Shown in pieces: positions 32,751 through 43,326 of a stretch of 64,000 nt of DNA. The DNA is from Variovorax gossypii (GTDB lineage: Bacteria > Pseudomonadota > Gammaproteobacteria > Burkholderiales > Burkholderiaceae_C), in the NCBI RefSeq assembly GCF_003965815.1, contig NZ_RXOE01000001.1, forward strand, positions 310,001-374,000. Reading direction: 5' to 3'. Made by a program: the position numbers and the translations under genes. The notes beneath the pieces were generated by a model. That model made no database searches. It saw nothing but the letters and a program-made list of their open reading frames with translations, and was not told the origin of the DNA. Position 1 is the first letter of the stretch; each line of letters begins with the position of its first letter.

Positions 32751-33694
32751 GCGGCCAGGAAGGCCAGCATGACCTTGGCGGAGTTGTCCGCCGCGATGCC
32801 CATGAAGGTGCCCATCTCGTTCTCGCCGTCGCCGCCGCCCGCGAGGTCGCTGAGCGAGCGGAAGGCGATGAAAGGCACGCCATTGCTGTAGGCGACCATG
32901 CCCACGGCGGCGGTCTCCATGTCGAGCACGTTGGCCTGGAAGGTCTTGTAGGTGTATTCGCGGTAGGCCTTGTTGTCCATGAAGGCTTGGCCCGAGACGC
33001 CGTTTCCGCCCACCACCAGCTGGGGCTTGCGCGGCAGGCACTTGCCGGCGCTGCAGTTGGCGAGGTCGACGTTGCGGATGCTGCGCGCCACCTCGAGCAT
33101 CTTCGGATCGGCCTCGAACCAGAACTTGCGCTGGATCTCGGGCCGCGCCGCAGAGCGCACCTCGACCGGGCGCGGGAACATCATGCCGAAGTTGGGCAGC
33201 GTCGCGTCGGTGATGAAGGGCGGCGCGGCGTATTTGCCAGGCGAGGTCTCGCGCGCCATCAGCACTTCGAGGTACTGGCCCCACTGCGCCGGCACGGTGA
33301 CATCGCCCACGTGCAGCGACGGGTTCACGCCGCCTGCGATGCCGCTGAACACGATGTTCGTCACGCGGAAGCGGTTGAGCACCAGCTGCGTGTTCATCGT
33401 CGCGTTCGTCATGCTGATGCCCGACAGGAACAGCACCACCGGCTTGCCTTCGAGCGTGCCGGTGGTGAACTCCACGCCGTTCACGCTGTGCTTCACCGGG
33501 CCCTGCAGACGCGTCAGCAGCAGCTTCAGCTCGGGCTCGAAGGCCGAGAGCACCGCGATGCGCGGCGTGTCGTCGAGGCGGGTGCTGCTGTTGATGGCGA
33601 CGGCGCCGCCCTTGTAGACACCCACGCAGCCGCTCAGGCCGATGGCCAGCGCGCCGGCTGCGAGGAGGGAACGCCAGCGGATCGTCGTCGTCAT
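32741..33694 (-). CDS. Nucleosidase/phosphorylase-like lipoprotein (PNP/UDP superfamily)
   Basis: 317 aa. The N-terminus MTTTIRWRSLLAAGALAIG leads to lipobox L-S-G-C (about residue 22), predicting a lipid-anchored extracytoplasmic protein. The PNP/MTA-SAH nucleosidase core follows: IAVLSAFEPELKLLL, FSGIAGGVNPSLHVGDV, and the nucleoside-site VLDMETAAVGMVA with RSLSDLA (catalytic Asp). Substrate is probably a purine or pyrimidine nucleoside. Start at 33694 has GAGG 6 bases upstream; an ATG six bases earlier is too close. It sits inside the BMP transporter operon, between the binding protein and ATPase genes. Confidence 0.85.
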
Positions 33695-33702
33695 CGGCAT
33701 CC

Positions 33703-34707
33703 TCACTTCGCGGTGGACTTGGGTTGCGAGTCGTCGACCTTCACGGTGAACTTGCCCGAGAGGATGTCTGCCTGCTTGGCCTTCACCTTCGCGACGATGT
33801 CGGCCGGAACCTTCTTCTCGAAGGTACCCAGCGGCGCGAGCTCGGAGCCCTTGTGCTTCATCTGCGCGTACTGGCCGTAGTCCTCGGCGGCGAACTTGCC
33901 TTCCTTCACGAGCTTGATCGCGCGGTCGGCGGCGGGCTCGAAGTTCCACAGGGCAGAGGCCACCACCGTGTCGGGGTACTGGCTCTGGGTGTCGATCACG
34001 TTGCCGATGGCGAGCTTGCCCTTTTCCTTGGCCGCGTCGGAAACGCCGAAGCGCTCCGCGTACATCACGTCGGCCCCCTTGTCGATCATGGCGAAGGCCG
34101 CTTCCTTCGCCTTCGGCGGATCGAACCAGCTGTTGATGAAGCTCACGCTGAACTCCACCTTCGGGTTCGTTTCCTTCGCGCCGGCCATGAAGGCGTTCAT
34201 CAGGCGATTGACCTCCGGAATCGGGAAGCCGCCGACCATGCCGATGCGGTTGCTCTTCGTCATGCCGCCGGCCACCATGCCGCTGAGGTAGGCGGGCTCC
34301 TGGATGTAGTTGTCGAACACGCTGAAGTTGGGCGCCTGGGGCTTGAGCGAAGAGCCCATCAGGAAGGCCACCTTCGGAAAGTCCTTCGCCACCTTGCGCG
34401 CCGCCGCCTCCACGCCGAACACCTCGCCCAGGATCAGCTGGTTGCCGGCCGTGGCGTACTCGCGCATCACGCGCTCGTAGTCGGCATTGCTCACGTTCTC
34501 GGTGGCCTTGTACTCGATCTCCCCGCGCGCCTCGGCCGCCTTCAGCGCCTTGTGGATGCGGCCCACCCATTGCTGCTCGAACGGCACGGTGTACACAGCC
34601 GCCACCTTCAGCTTGGCCTGCGCGAGCGCAAGGCCCGGAGTGCCCACCGCAGCGAGCGCTGCGGCAACGGCGACGGAACGGATGATCAATTGACGACGTG
34701 CGGTCAC
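33703..34707 (-). CDS. BMP-family ABC transporter substrate-binding protein
   Basis: 334 aa periplasmic binding protein of the Med/BMP type. GTG start at 34707 with GAGGAG 7 bases upstream; a signal peptide ends near LALAQA (about residue 30). The core has VAAVYTVPFEQQWVGRIHKAL, GEVFGVEAAARKVAKDFP, NRIGMVGGFPIPEV and WFDPPKAKEAAF. Homologues bind purine or pyrimidine nucleosides. It starts the transporter part of the operon. Confidence 0.92.
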   Translation of the reverse strand: MTARRQLIIRSVAVAAALAAVGTPGLALAQAKLKVAAVYTVPFEQQWVGRIHKALKAAEARGEIEYKATENVSNADYERVMREYATAGNQLILGEVFGVEAAARKVAKDFPKVAFLMGSSLKPQAPNFSVFDNYIQEPAYLSGMVAGGMTKSNRIGMVGGFPIPEVNRLMNAFMAGAKETNPKVEFSVSFINSWFDPPKAKEAAFAMIDKGADVMYAERFGVSDAAKEKGKLAIGNVIDTQSQYPDTVVASALWNFEPAADRAIKLVKEGKFAAEDYGQYAQMKHKGSELAPLGTFEKKVPADIVAKVKAKQADILSGKFTVKVDDSQPKSTAK

Positions 34708-34814
34708 GGTGCTTCTCCTCGATTCGATTGGTAATGAAAGAACTAGCGCTGCAATCCCCGTGCCCGCCAGGGCGCGGCCCCAAAAGCCGCCTGTGCCCCA
34801 TTCCAGAAACACCG

Positions 34815-34895
34815 AGGAACCGGCTTTGCCGGGCCTCAGGTGTTGCCCCCGGTAGGGGGTTGGCGAAGCGACACGAAGTGCGCGCAGCCTGGGGG
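34815..34895. repeat. Intergenic GC-rich element, copy A
   Basis: The part at 34846-34895 has CCCCC-GGTA-GGGGG, then TTGGCGAAGCGACACGAAGT and AGCCTGGGGG. A small hairpin CCGGC-TTT-GCCGG stands at 34820-34832. It resembles copy B at 10993-11037. It fills the gap between the upp stop and the BMP gene start. Probably a dispersed intergenic element; function unknown. Confidence 0.4.
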
Positions 34896-34901
34896 CGAGC
34901 C

Positions 34902-35534
<633 letters not shown>

Positions 35535-35578
35535 TTGAATTCTTTGTGGCGTTGCTGGAAGACGGGGAACACCCGAGT

Positions 35579-36978
35579 CTAAAAGACAGTGCCGTCGCTC
35601 TCGATCAGCAGAGGCGGCGCACCGTCACGCAAGCGCTGTGCCAGAGCCCGGCCGGCGGCCCAGGTGCCGCCTTCGAGCACACAGGCCAGCGGCAGCTCTT
35701 CCTCGGTGCGGTCGAGCACCTTGCGCACGCGCGGCGCAACCTCGTCGAGCAGCGCCACCGTGAGCGCGCGCCATTCGACGATGAATTCGTCGCCCACCTT
35801 CCAGGTGCGGGCAAGGAAGGCCGGGTCTTTCGGCACGATCACGCCGCTGTCGATCAGCAGGCCGCCGTTGCGGTACTCGGGCAGGGCGGTGAGCGCGTCG
35901 AGGTGGCGCACCTTCACGCCGGCCCACTCGAAGGGCTCGAGCAGCGAATACGTGAGCCACTGCGAGAGCTTGTGGAAGGGCATCCAGCCGTTGGTGAGGC
36001 CAGGGCCGCGCACGGCGCTGTGGCGCCAGCAGTCGCCGAGCGCCAGCGCGGGGTCGCCTGAGCCGATGCCGCCCGCGCTGTCGCTGCCGTCGGCCGCGAT
36101 GCTGTCGACCGCGTTGGCTGCCGGCCAGATGCGCGAGAGCGTCTCCAGCAGCAGCGAAAGGATCTGGTGCGCCGTGATCTCGGCGGTGGGCGGTGCGGCC
36201 GGACCGTAGGGGCCGACCAGTGCGTCGAACAGCCGGCCGGGCCGACCGTCGTCGCCGAAGGTCTCGGGTTGCTCGCTCATGGCTTCGCCCAGCCGGCGCA
36301 GCAGCGTGGCGCGGCCCGCGAGGCCGACCAGCGGATTGACCTCGCTGACCTGGAAGGCGTCGCCGAGCCGGTCGGTGACCAGCCCGCGCAGGCCGGCCGC
36401 ATCGACCTGATACGGATGGTCGGCGTCGGACGAGAAGAGCCCGCTCGTGAACGCATGGAAGCTCGCCACGCCCAGTCCTTCCGAGCGCGTGAAGCGCTGG
36501 TCGGTGGCCGATTCGGTGTAGTGCCAGCCCGGTCCGGCGCCGGCGTCGAGCAGCACGCTCACCAGCACGAGGTCGATGTGGGCGCGGGCGCGCTGGCGTG
36601 CGTCGGCATTGCCGAGCAGTTTGTCGAGCTCTTCGACGCGGTTCACGCCGCCAGCCTCGAAATGGCGCCAGCGGCTGTGATACGGGATGGTGTCCCACGG
36701 ATAGCGCTCGCGCGTGACCTCGGCGACGGTGCGCGCCGCGTCTTCGAGCGAGTCGTCGCCGCCGATGCGGAACCACTGCGATTCGCCGCGCCGGGCGCGT
36801 GCCAGCAGGGCGTTCGCGCGCTGGCGGATGGCGGCGGTGGTGCGCAGCAGCGTGGCCGCTCCCGCCGGATGGGCGGTGTCGGCGGTGAATTCGATGGACG
36901 GATCGACATCGCCCGCGCCGCCCGGCGGCAGGCTGCCGGAGCCGTCGACCGGCATGTACTTCTCGTCGTTGCTGCTGC

Positions 36979-36982
<4 letters not shown>
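35579..36982 (-). CDS. URC4/urg3 family (DUF1688) uracil catabolism protein
   Basis: 467 aa protein of the DUF1688 family, needed for uracil breakdown in yeasts with the URC pathway. Recognisable segments are [18 protein letters not shown] (about residue 92), [32 protein letters not shown] and [20 protein letters not shown]. Its chemical step is not established; a role with nucleotide-linked intermediates is proposed. The ATG overlaps the URC1 stop by 4 bases (ATGA). Confidence 0.85.
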
Positions 36983-38289
<1,307 letters not shown>

Positions 38290-38309
38290 TGGAGGCCCTC
38301 AAAAAATGC

Positions 38310-38338
38310 AATGTACCGACCGTCCGCACGGCTTGCAA
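38310..38338 (-). promoter_or_regulatory. Putative promoter of the URC operon
   Basis: On the minus strand TTGCAA (38338-38333) is separated by exactly 17 bases from TACATT (38315-38310), a 4/6 plus 4/6 sigma-70 match. AGGG Shine-Dalgarno-like bases follow before the ATG at 38289. No regulator gene is adjacent. Confidence 0.55.
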
Positions 38339-38355
38339 GCAGGGGCGCCCCCACG

Positions 38356-38826
38356 TCAGGCCGGCGAGGAACGCAGGCCGTAGGTCTTGCCGCCGACGAA
38401 GAGGTATTCGGCCCGCAGCACCGCGTCGCCCTTTTCGTCGGCGTGGGTGAAGCCCAGCACGGCCACCTGCGTGCCGGGCTTGATCTCTTCCACGCTCCAG
38501 GCCTGCAGGCGCGTGAGCGGCGCGAGTTCGACCAGCCACTTGCGGTCGGTGCGGGTGGGCAGCTGCGCCTTGGCGAGCAGGCCGGGGCCGTCCACGTCGG
38601 CGCTCTGCTTCGGCAGCGGGCGCTGCTTCAGGTCGGGCGGCAGCGCGAGCTTCTCGGGCAGCTCGAGCTCCAGCTCTCCGTGCGGATTGCGCCACATGAC
38701 CTTGGTGGCGCGTCCCTCGAGGTAGAGGGGGCGGTCCTGGTCGAAGCTGCTCCAACCGTGATGGGCCCAGGCCGGGGAGGCCAGGGCGAGGGAACTGGCA
38801 ACGAAGGCGCGTCTTTGCATCGTCAT
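38356..38826 (-). CDS. DUF6152-like exported protein
   Basis: 156 aa. Starts MTMQRRAFVASSLALASPAW, with AGGAG 6 bases upstream. The signal has a double Arg and ends at AWA, so the mature protein should begin HHGWSSFDQDRPLYLEG. The N-terminal His pair is conserved in this family as I recall, and suggests metal binding. Rest: VMWRNPHGELELELP, WLVELAPLTRL, KPGTQVAVLGF (beta-rich). It is 18 bases after the membrane-protein gene upstream and divergent from the ECF sigma factor. Confidence 0.75.
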   Translation of the reverse strand: MTMQRRAFVASSLALASPAWAHHGWSSFDQDRPLYLEGRATKVMWRNPHGELELELPEKLALPPDLKQRPLPKQSADVDGPGLLAKAQLPTRTDRKWLVELAPLTRLQAWSVEEIKPGTQVAVLGFTHADEKGDAVLRAEYLFVGGKTYGLRSSPA

Positions 38827-38844
38827 CTCAGGCTCCTTGCTTGT

Positions 38845-39267
38845 TCAGGCGTAGGCGATCCAGCGACCGCAGATGATGACAGCGAGCCAAAACCCCAAGG
38901 ACATGAGGCATTGCAGCTTGCCGCGCCGGCTCTCCAGCGTGGCGGTGCCACCGAGCAGGTGGAAGAGCAGCGCGTTGAGGCCCGCCAGCGCGATCAGCAG
39001 CAGCTTCAGCCTGAAGGCCGGGTTGGCCAGCAGCTCGCCCGGCTGGCCGGCGAACATCGTGAGGCCGGTGGCGGCGCACAGGCCGAAGCCGGCCAGGGCG
39101 GGTGTCAGCGTGAGGCGGGCGAGCAGGGCGGCCGGCAGGTCGCGGCCCAGTCCGAACGCGCGCAGCTCGAACACCAGCAGGCCGCCGAACAGCATCGCGA
39201 TGCCGACGATGTGCACGACCTCCAGCGCCGGATAGGCCCAGGGGTGCGAGACGAGTCCGCTGAACAT
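38845..39267 (-). CDS. Hypothetical membrane protein (four helices)
   Basis: 140 aa with four hydrophobic helices (about residues 15-33, 49-68, 82-99, 115-133), including HPWAYPALEVVHIVGIAMLFGG and TATLESRRGKLQC. The start at 39267 (MFSGLVSHPWAYP) is chosen because AAGGAG lies 7 bases upstream. Likely co-transcribed with the DUF6152 gene downstream; together they may be targets of the divergent ECF sigma factor. Confidence 0.75.
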   Translation of the reverse strand: MFSGLVSHPWAYPALEVVHIVGIAMLFGGLLVFELRAFGLGRDLPAALLARLTLTPALAGFGLCAATGLTMFAGQPGELLANPAFRLKLLLIALAGLNALLFHLLGGTATLESRRGKLQCLMSLGFWLAVIICGRWIAYA

Positions 39268-39375
39268 GGATGCTCCTTCCATCGTTTCCACGGCTTCCGC
39301 AGGGTGCGGGCGAGCTTAGCCCAGGCGTAGCGCCGGCACACGGCACAATTCGCCAGGACTTTTTTCGCCGGAGCT

Positions 39376-39401
39376 GTAACCGGCCGGCCGGATGACACGA
39401 A
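39376..39401 (+). promoter_or_regulatory. Candidate ECF-type promoter GTAACC-N16-CGAA
   Basis: GTAACC (39376-39381) and CGAA (39398-39401) are exactly 16 bases apart. From memory this is the form described for the Caulobacter SigF/NrsF type of ECF promoter. It overlaps the ATG at 39392, so if used, translation must start later or the site is coincidental. Confidence 0.35.
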
Positions 39402-39982
39402 CCACAGTAGGCAGCAGGACGAACCCGGGCGACGCGGAAGCGGCGCTGCGCGGCCTGTTCCTTCGCGGCCTCGACGGCGACGCGAAGGCCTACCGCGACT
39501 TCCTGCAGCAGCTCAGCGCGCACCTGCGCGCCTTTCTGGGCAAGCGCCTCTTTGGCTGGCCCGATGAAGTGGAAGACCTTGTCCAGGAATGCCTGCTCGC
39601 CATGCACAACCAGCGCCACACCTACCAGAGCGACCAGCCGCTGACGGCCTGGGTGCATGCCATCGCGCGCTACAAGATGATCGACCTGCTGCGTGCCAAG
39701 TCGGCCCGCGAAGACCTGCATGACCCGCTGGACGACGAGCTGGCCGTGTTCGCAGAATCCGCCGAAGAGGCCAGCGACGCGAAGCGCGACCTCGGCGGCC
39801 TGCTCGAGACCCTGCCCGAGCGCCAGCGCCTGCCCATCGTGCACGTGAAGATCGAGGGCCGCTCGGTGGCCGAGACGGCGAGCCTGACGGGCATGTCGGA
39901 GTCGGCGGTGAAGGTGGGCATCCACCGCGGGCTCAAGGCGCTGGCCGCCCGTTTCGGCAACAACTGGGGAGCCGCGGCATGA
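39392..39982 (+). CDS. RNA polymerase ECF sigma factor
   Basis: 196 aa. Region 2 has EVEDLVQECLLAMHNQ and the DNA-opening helix YKMIDLLRAKSAREDL; region 4 has LPERQRLPIVHVKIEGRSVAETAS and SESAVKVGIHRGLKALA. The ATG at 39392 has no strong Shine-Dalgarno. The immediately following DUF1109 gene overlaps by 4 bases, a partnership of sigma with anti-sigma. The signal (metal, oxidative or envelope stress) is not known. Confidence 0.92.
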   Translation: MTRTTVGSRTNPGDAEAALRGLFLRGLDGDAKAYRDFLQQLSAHLRAFLGKRLFGWPDEVEDLVQECLLAMHNQRHTYQSDQPLTAWVHAIARYKMIDLLRAKSAREDLHDPLDDELAVFAESAEEASDAKRDLGGLLETLPERQRLPIVHVKIEGRSVAETASLTGMSESAVKVGIHRGLKALAARFGNNWGAAA

Positions 39983-40620
39983 AGACCGACGACCTGGTCG
40001 CGATGCTCGCCAACGGCGAAGTGGCCGTGCCGCGCCGCCGCGCCAGCTACCGCATCTGGCTGGCCGTGCTGCTGGGGTTGCCGTTCTCGTTCGCGATCCT
40101 GTTCGCCGCGTACGGCGTGCGGCACGACATTGTGCAGGCCATGTTCTGGCCGATGTTCTGGGTCAAGGTGCTGTTTCCGCTGTGCATCGCGGCCGCCGGC
40201 TTCGTGGCTGCCGAACGGCTCGGGCGGCCGGGCGTGAAACCCCGGCATGCCTGGATGGGCGCCGCGCTGCCCGTGCTCGGGGTGTGGCTGCTGGCTGTGA
40301 TCGCCTGGTTCACCTTGCCGGCCGAGGAGCGCATGCCTTCGCTGATGGGGCAGTCGTGGCGCATCTGCGCGGCGAGCATCGGGCTGATGGCGCTGCCGGT
40401 GTTCGCCGCCGCGCTGGTGGCGCTCAGGAGCATGGCACCCACGCGGCCCGCGCTGGCGGGCGCCGCGGCGGGGGCGCTGGCTGGAGGCGTCGGAGCCTCG
40501 ATCTACGCGCTTCACTGCATGGAGCTGACCGCGCCCTTCCTCGCCGTCTGGTACGTGAGCGGGATCGCGGTGCCCATCCTGGTGGGCGCCTTGCTGGGGC
40601 CGCGCCTGCTGCGCTGGTAG
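39979..40620 (+). CDS. DUF1109 membrane anti-sigma factor (NrsF-like)
   Basis: 213 aa with about six transmembrane helices from residue 25 onward, after a short cytoplasmic N-terminus (MKTDDLVAMLANGEVAVPRR) that would bind the sigma factor. NrsF-type proteins hold ECF sigma at the membrane and release it upon stress; two conserved Cys are proposed as sensors in Caulobacter. Here Cys occur in about residues 66, 132 and 179. ATG overlaps the sigma stop (ATGA). Confidence 0.88.
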   Translation: MKTDDLVAMLANGEVAVPRRRASYRIWLAVLLGLPFSFAILFAAYGVRHDIVQAMFWPMFWVKVLFPLCIAAAGFVAAERLGRPGVKPRHAWMGAALPVLGVWLLAVIAWFTLPAEERMPSLMGQSWRICAASIGLMALPVFAAALVALRSMAPTRPALAGAAAGALAGGVGASIYALHCMELTAPFLAVWYVSGIAVPILVGALLGPRLLRW

Positions 40621-40650
40621 GCGGGCGGGCCCCTTGGCGCCTTTTGGGGC

Positions 40651-42168
40651 TCAGCGCTTCTTGCTGCCGAAGATCCCGCCCAGCACGCCGCGCAGGATCT
40701 CCTTGCCCACCGAGGTGCCCATGGTGCGCACCGCCGACTTGGCCATGGTCTGCACCAGTCCGTCGTGCTTGGCGCCGCGCGGGCCGGTGGTGCCGAAGAG
40801 CATGTCGTTGAGCATGCTGCCCATGCCGGAGCCCGAGGATTCGGCCGTGCCCTTGGTGCCCGGAGCCGCTGCGGCAGGCGCGTCGGGCGCGCTTTCGGCA
40901 CGGCCCTTGAGCTTCTCGTAGGCCGATTCGCGATCCACCGATTTCTCGTAGACGCCGGCGACGAGCGAGCCCGAGATCAGCGCCTTGCGCTGGTCGGGCG
41001 TGATCGGGCCGAGCTGGCTGCCCGGCGGCAGCACGAACACGCGCTCGGTCACGCTGGGGCGACCCTTCTCGTCGAGAAAGCTCACCAGCGCCTCGCCGAC
41101 TGCGAGTTCTGTTATGGCGGTCTCGATGTCGAGGCCCGGTTTCTGGCGCATGGTGCTCGCGGCGGCCTTCACGGCCTTCTGGTCGCGCGGGGTGAAGGCG
41201 CGCAGCGCGTGCTGCACGCGGTTGCCCAGCTGGGCCAGCACGGTGTCGGGAATGTCCAGCGGGTTCTGGGTGACGAAGTACACGCCGACGCCCTTGGAGC
41301 GCACCAGCCGCACCACGAGCTCGATGCGCTCCACCAGCGCCTTGGGCGCCTCGTTGAACAGCAGGTGGGCCTCGTCGAAGAAGAAGGCCAGCTTGGGCTG
41401 CTCGGGGTCGCCGACTTCGGGCAGCTGTTCGAACAGCTCCGACAGCATCCACAGCAGGAAGGTGGCGTACAGGCGAGGCGAATTCATGAGCTTGTCGGCC
41501 GCGAGGATGTTGATCACCCCCTTGCCGCCCTCGGTCTGCATGAAGTCGGAGATGTTGAGCATCGGCTCGCCGAAGAACTTCTCGCCGCCCTGGGTCTCGA
41601 TCTGCAGCAGCCCGCGCTGGATGGCGCCCACGCTGGCGGCGCTGATGTTGCCGTACTGCGTGGTGAACTGGCTCGAGTTGTCGCCCACGTACTGCAGCAT
41701 GGCGCGCAGGTCTTTCAGGTCGAGCAGCAGCAGGCCGTTGTCGTCGGCGATCTTGAACACCAGGTTCAGCACGCCGGCCTGGGTTTCGTTCACGTCGAGC
41801 ATGCGACCCAGCAGCAGGGGGCCCATGTCGGAAACGGTGGCACGAACCGGATGGCCCTGTTCGCCGAACACGTCCCACAGCGTGACGGGGCAGGCGGAGG
41901 GCTCGGGCACCTCGATGCCGCGTTCCTTGAGCGTGGCGGCCAGCTTTGCTCCGATGGCGCCTTTCTGGCTGATGCCCGTCAGGTCGCCCTTGACGTCGGC
42001 CATGAACACCGGAACGCCGATGGATGAGAGTTTTTCGGCGATGGTCTGCAGGGTGACTGTCTTGCCGGTGCCGGTGGCGCCCGTGATGAGGCCGTGGCGG
42101 TTGGCCAGGCCGGGAAGGAGGTTGCACTCGATGGTGTCGTGCCGTGCGATCAGAAGAGGGTCGGCCAT
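40651..42168 (-). CDS. DUF853 HerA/FtsK-type ATPase (YjgR-like)
   Basis: 505 aa cytoplasmic P-loop ATPase. Walker [13 protein letters not shown] (about residue 29-40), Walker [14 protein letters not shown], and an [11 protein letters not shown] segment are family marks. The C-terminus is Ala/Gly-rich, ending in [16 protein letters not shown] and GGIFGSKKR. Possible roles in DNA or chromosome processing; experimental function is poorly known. Start at [11 protein letters not shown] (42168). Confidence 0.9.
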   Translation of the reverse strand: MADPLLIARHDTIECNLLPGLANRHGLITGATGTGKTVTLQTIAEKLSSIGVPVFMADVKGDLTGISQKGAIGAKLAATLKERGIEVPEPSACPVTLWDVFGEQGHPVRATVSDMGPLLLGRMLDVNETQAGVLNLVFKIADDNGLLLLDLKDLRAMLQYVGDNSSQFTTQYGNISAASVGAIQRGLLQIETQGGEKFFGEPMLNISDFMQTEGGKGVINILAADKLMNSPRLYATFLLWMLSELFEQLPEVGDPEQPKLAFFFDEAHLLFNEAPKALVERIELVVRLVRSKGVGVYFVTQNPLDIPDTVLAQLGNRVQHALRAFTPRDQKAVKAAASTMRQKPGLDIETAITELAVGEALVSFLDEKGRPSVTERVFVLPPGSQLGPITPDQRKALISGSLVAGVYEKSVDRESAYEKLKGRAESAPDAPAAAAPGTKGTAESSGSGMGSMLNDMLFGTTGPRGAKHDGLVQTMAKSAVRTMGTSVGKEILRGVLGGIFGSKKR

Positions 42169-42298
42169 GGGGCGCTCCGGGTCGTATCGAAGCGGGTAGT
42201 CTAGGGCCTGCAAGAGAGTGAAACAGGCCGAAAGAGTGCGCAATTCCGGCGTAATTCCGCTCCGTGCAGCTTCGCAACGGTCCGCTGGACTGCACTCC

Positions 42299-42304
42299 TA
42301 TAAT
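42299..42304 (+). promoter_or_regulatory. Perfect -10 hexamer upstream of the ACP operon
   Basis: TATAAT, 45 bases upstream of the ACP start. No convincing -35 at 16-18 bases; the sequence there is AACGGT. It would give a leader of about 40 bases. Confidence 0.5.
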
Positions 42305-42349
42305 CCACGGCCCGCACGGTGGTTCAGGAATAAGTTTTAGGAGGTTTTT

Positions 42350-42661
42350 TTGTCATCGACTGCCCAGCCCCCCATTCCCGCCAACGGCGATGCCTCCGAA
42401 CAGTCGCCGATCGAAAAAGAGCTGGCCGTGCTGCTCGTGAACGCGCTCAATCTCGAAGTGGCTCCCGAGGACATCGTGCCGACCGAGCCGCTCTACGGCG
42501 AAGGACTCGGCCTCGACTCGATCGACATTCTCGAAGTCGCGCTCGAAGTCTCGCGCCGCTACGGTTTCCAGCTGCGTTCGGACGACGAACGCAACCAGCA
42601 GATTTTCCAGTCGCTGCGCACGCTCGCGGCCCACGTCGCGCAGCATCGCGTCGCTACCTGA
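42350..42661 (+). CDS. Acyl carrier protein
   Basis: 103 aa with a long N-terminal tail. The phosphopantetheine Ser is in EGLGLDSIDILEVAL (the D-S-I triad, about residue 53). It starts with TTG at 42350, set by AGGAGG 7 bases upstream. First gene of the envelope-lipid operon; its role is to carry the acyl/polyene chain as thioester. The unusual start codon may reduce its level. Confidence 0.92.
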   Translation: MSSTAQPPIPANGDASEQSPIEKELAVLLVNALNLEVAPEDIVPTEPLYGEGLGLDSIDILEVALEVSRRYGFQLRSDDERNQQIFQSLRTLAAHVAQHRVAT

Positions 42662-42665
42662 TCCC

Positions 42666-43310
42666 ATGTCCCGATGGCGAATAGCGCTCCTGCTGGTGGT
42701 GGGTGTCGCATATGCCGGCCTCTCCCACTGGATGACGCTGTTCCATGCGACGCAGCCATGGGCGGTGGTCGTGCTGCTCGGTCCGCTCTGGCTCGCCGCC
42801 ATGGGCCTGGCCGGCAGCTGGTTCGGCCGCTGGGGCGTTGCCATTGCCGCGGCTGCGGGCATCGGCGGCTTCTCGCTCGTCTTCCTGGGTGAGGCGGGCG
42901 ACCCCAACCGGCTGTACGTGATGCAGCACGTGGCCATCAACGCCGCGCTGTGCGGCTGGTTCGGCTCCACGCTGCGCGGCAAGGGCCTGCCGCTGATCAC
43001 GCAGTTCGCGCAGCGCGTGCATCCGCTGCGCGGGCACATGCTGTCCTACACCACGCAGCTCACGCGCATCTGGACAGGTTTCTTCGCGGTGATGGTGGTG
43101 GCCTCGATCATCATCTACCTGACTCGGCCGTTCTCCGACTGGTCGCTGTTCGCCAATGTGCTGTCGCCCGTGATGGTGACGCTGCTTTTCGTGGGCGAAC
43201 ACCTGGTGCGCTACCGGCTGCATCCCGAATTCGAACGTACGCGCCTCGTGGACGCGGTGCGCGCGTTCTATGGCACGTCGTCGGTTGACACCAGCCCCGG
43301 CGGCCAATGA
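42666..43310 (+). CDS. COG4648-like membrane protein
   Basis: 214 aa with several hydrophobic helices and a cytoplasmic basic tail (HLVRYRLHPEFERTRLVDAV). The segment LRGHMLSYTTQLTRIWTGFFAVM resembles the predicted membrane protein found in aryl polyene clusters. Function is unknown. It starts 4 bases after the ACP stop. Confidence 0.75.
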   Translation: MSRWRIALLLVVGVAYAGLSHWMTLFHATQPWAVVVLLGPLWLAAMGLAGSWFGRWGVAIAAAAGIGGFSLVFLGEAGDPNRLYVMQHVAINAALCGWFGSTLRGKGLPLITQFAQRVHPLRGHMLSYTTQLTRIWTGFFAVMVVASIIIYLTRPFSDWSLFANVLSPVMVTLLFVGEHLVRYRLHPEFERTRLVDAVRAFYGTSSVDTSPGGQ

Positions 43311-43326
43311 CACAGGCGCCGCCCGC

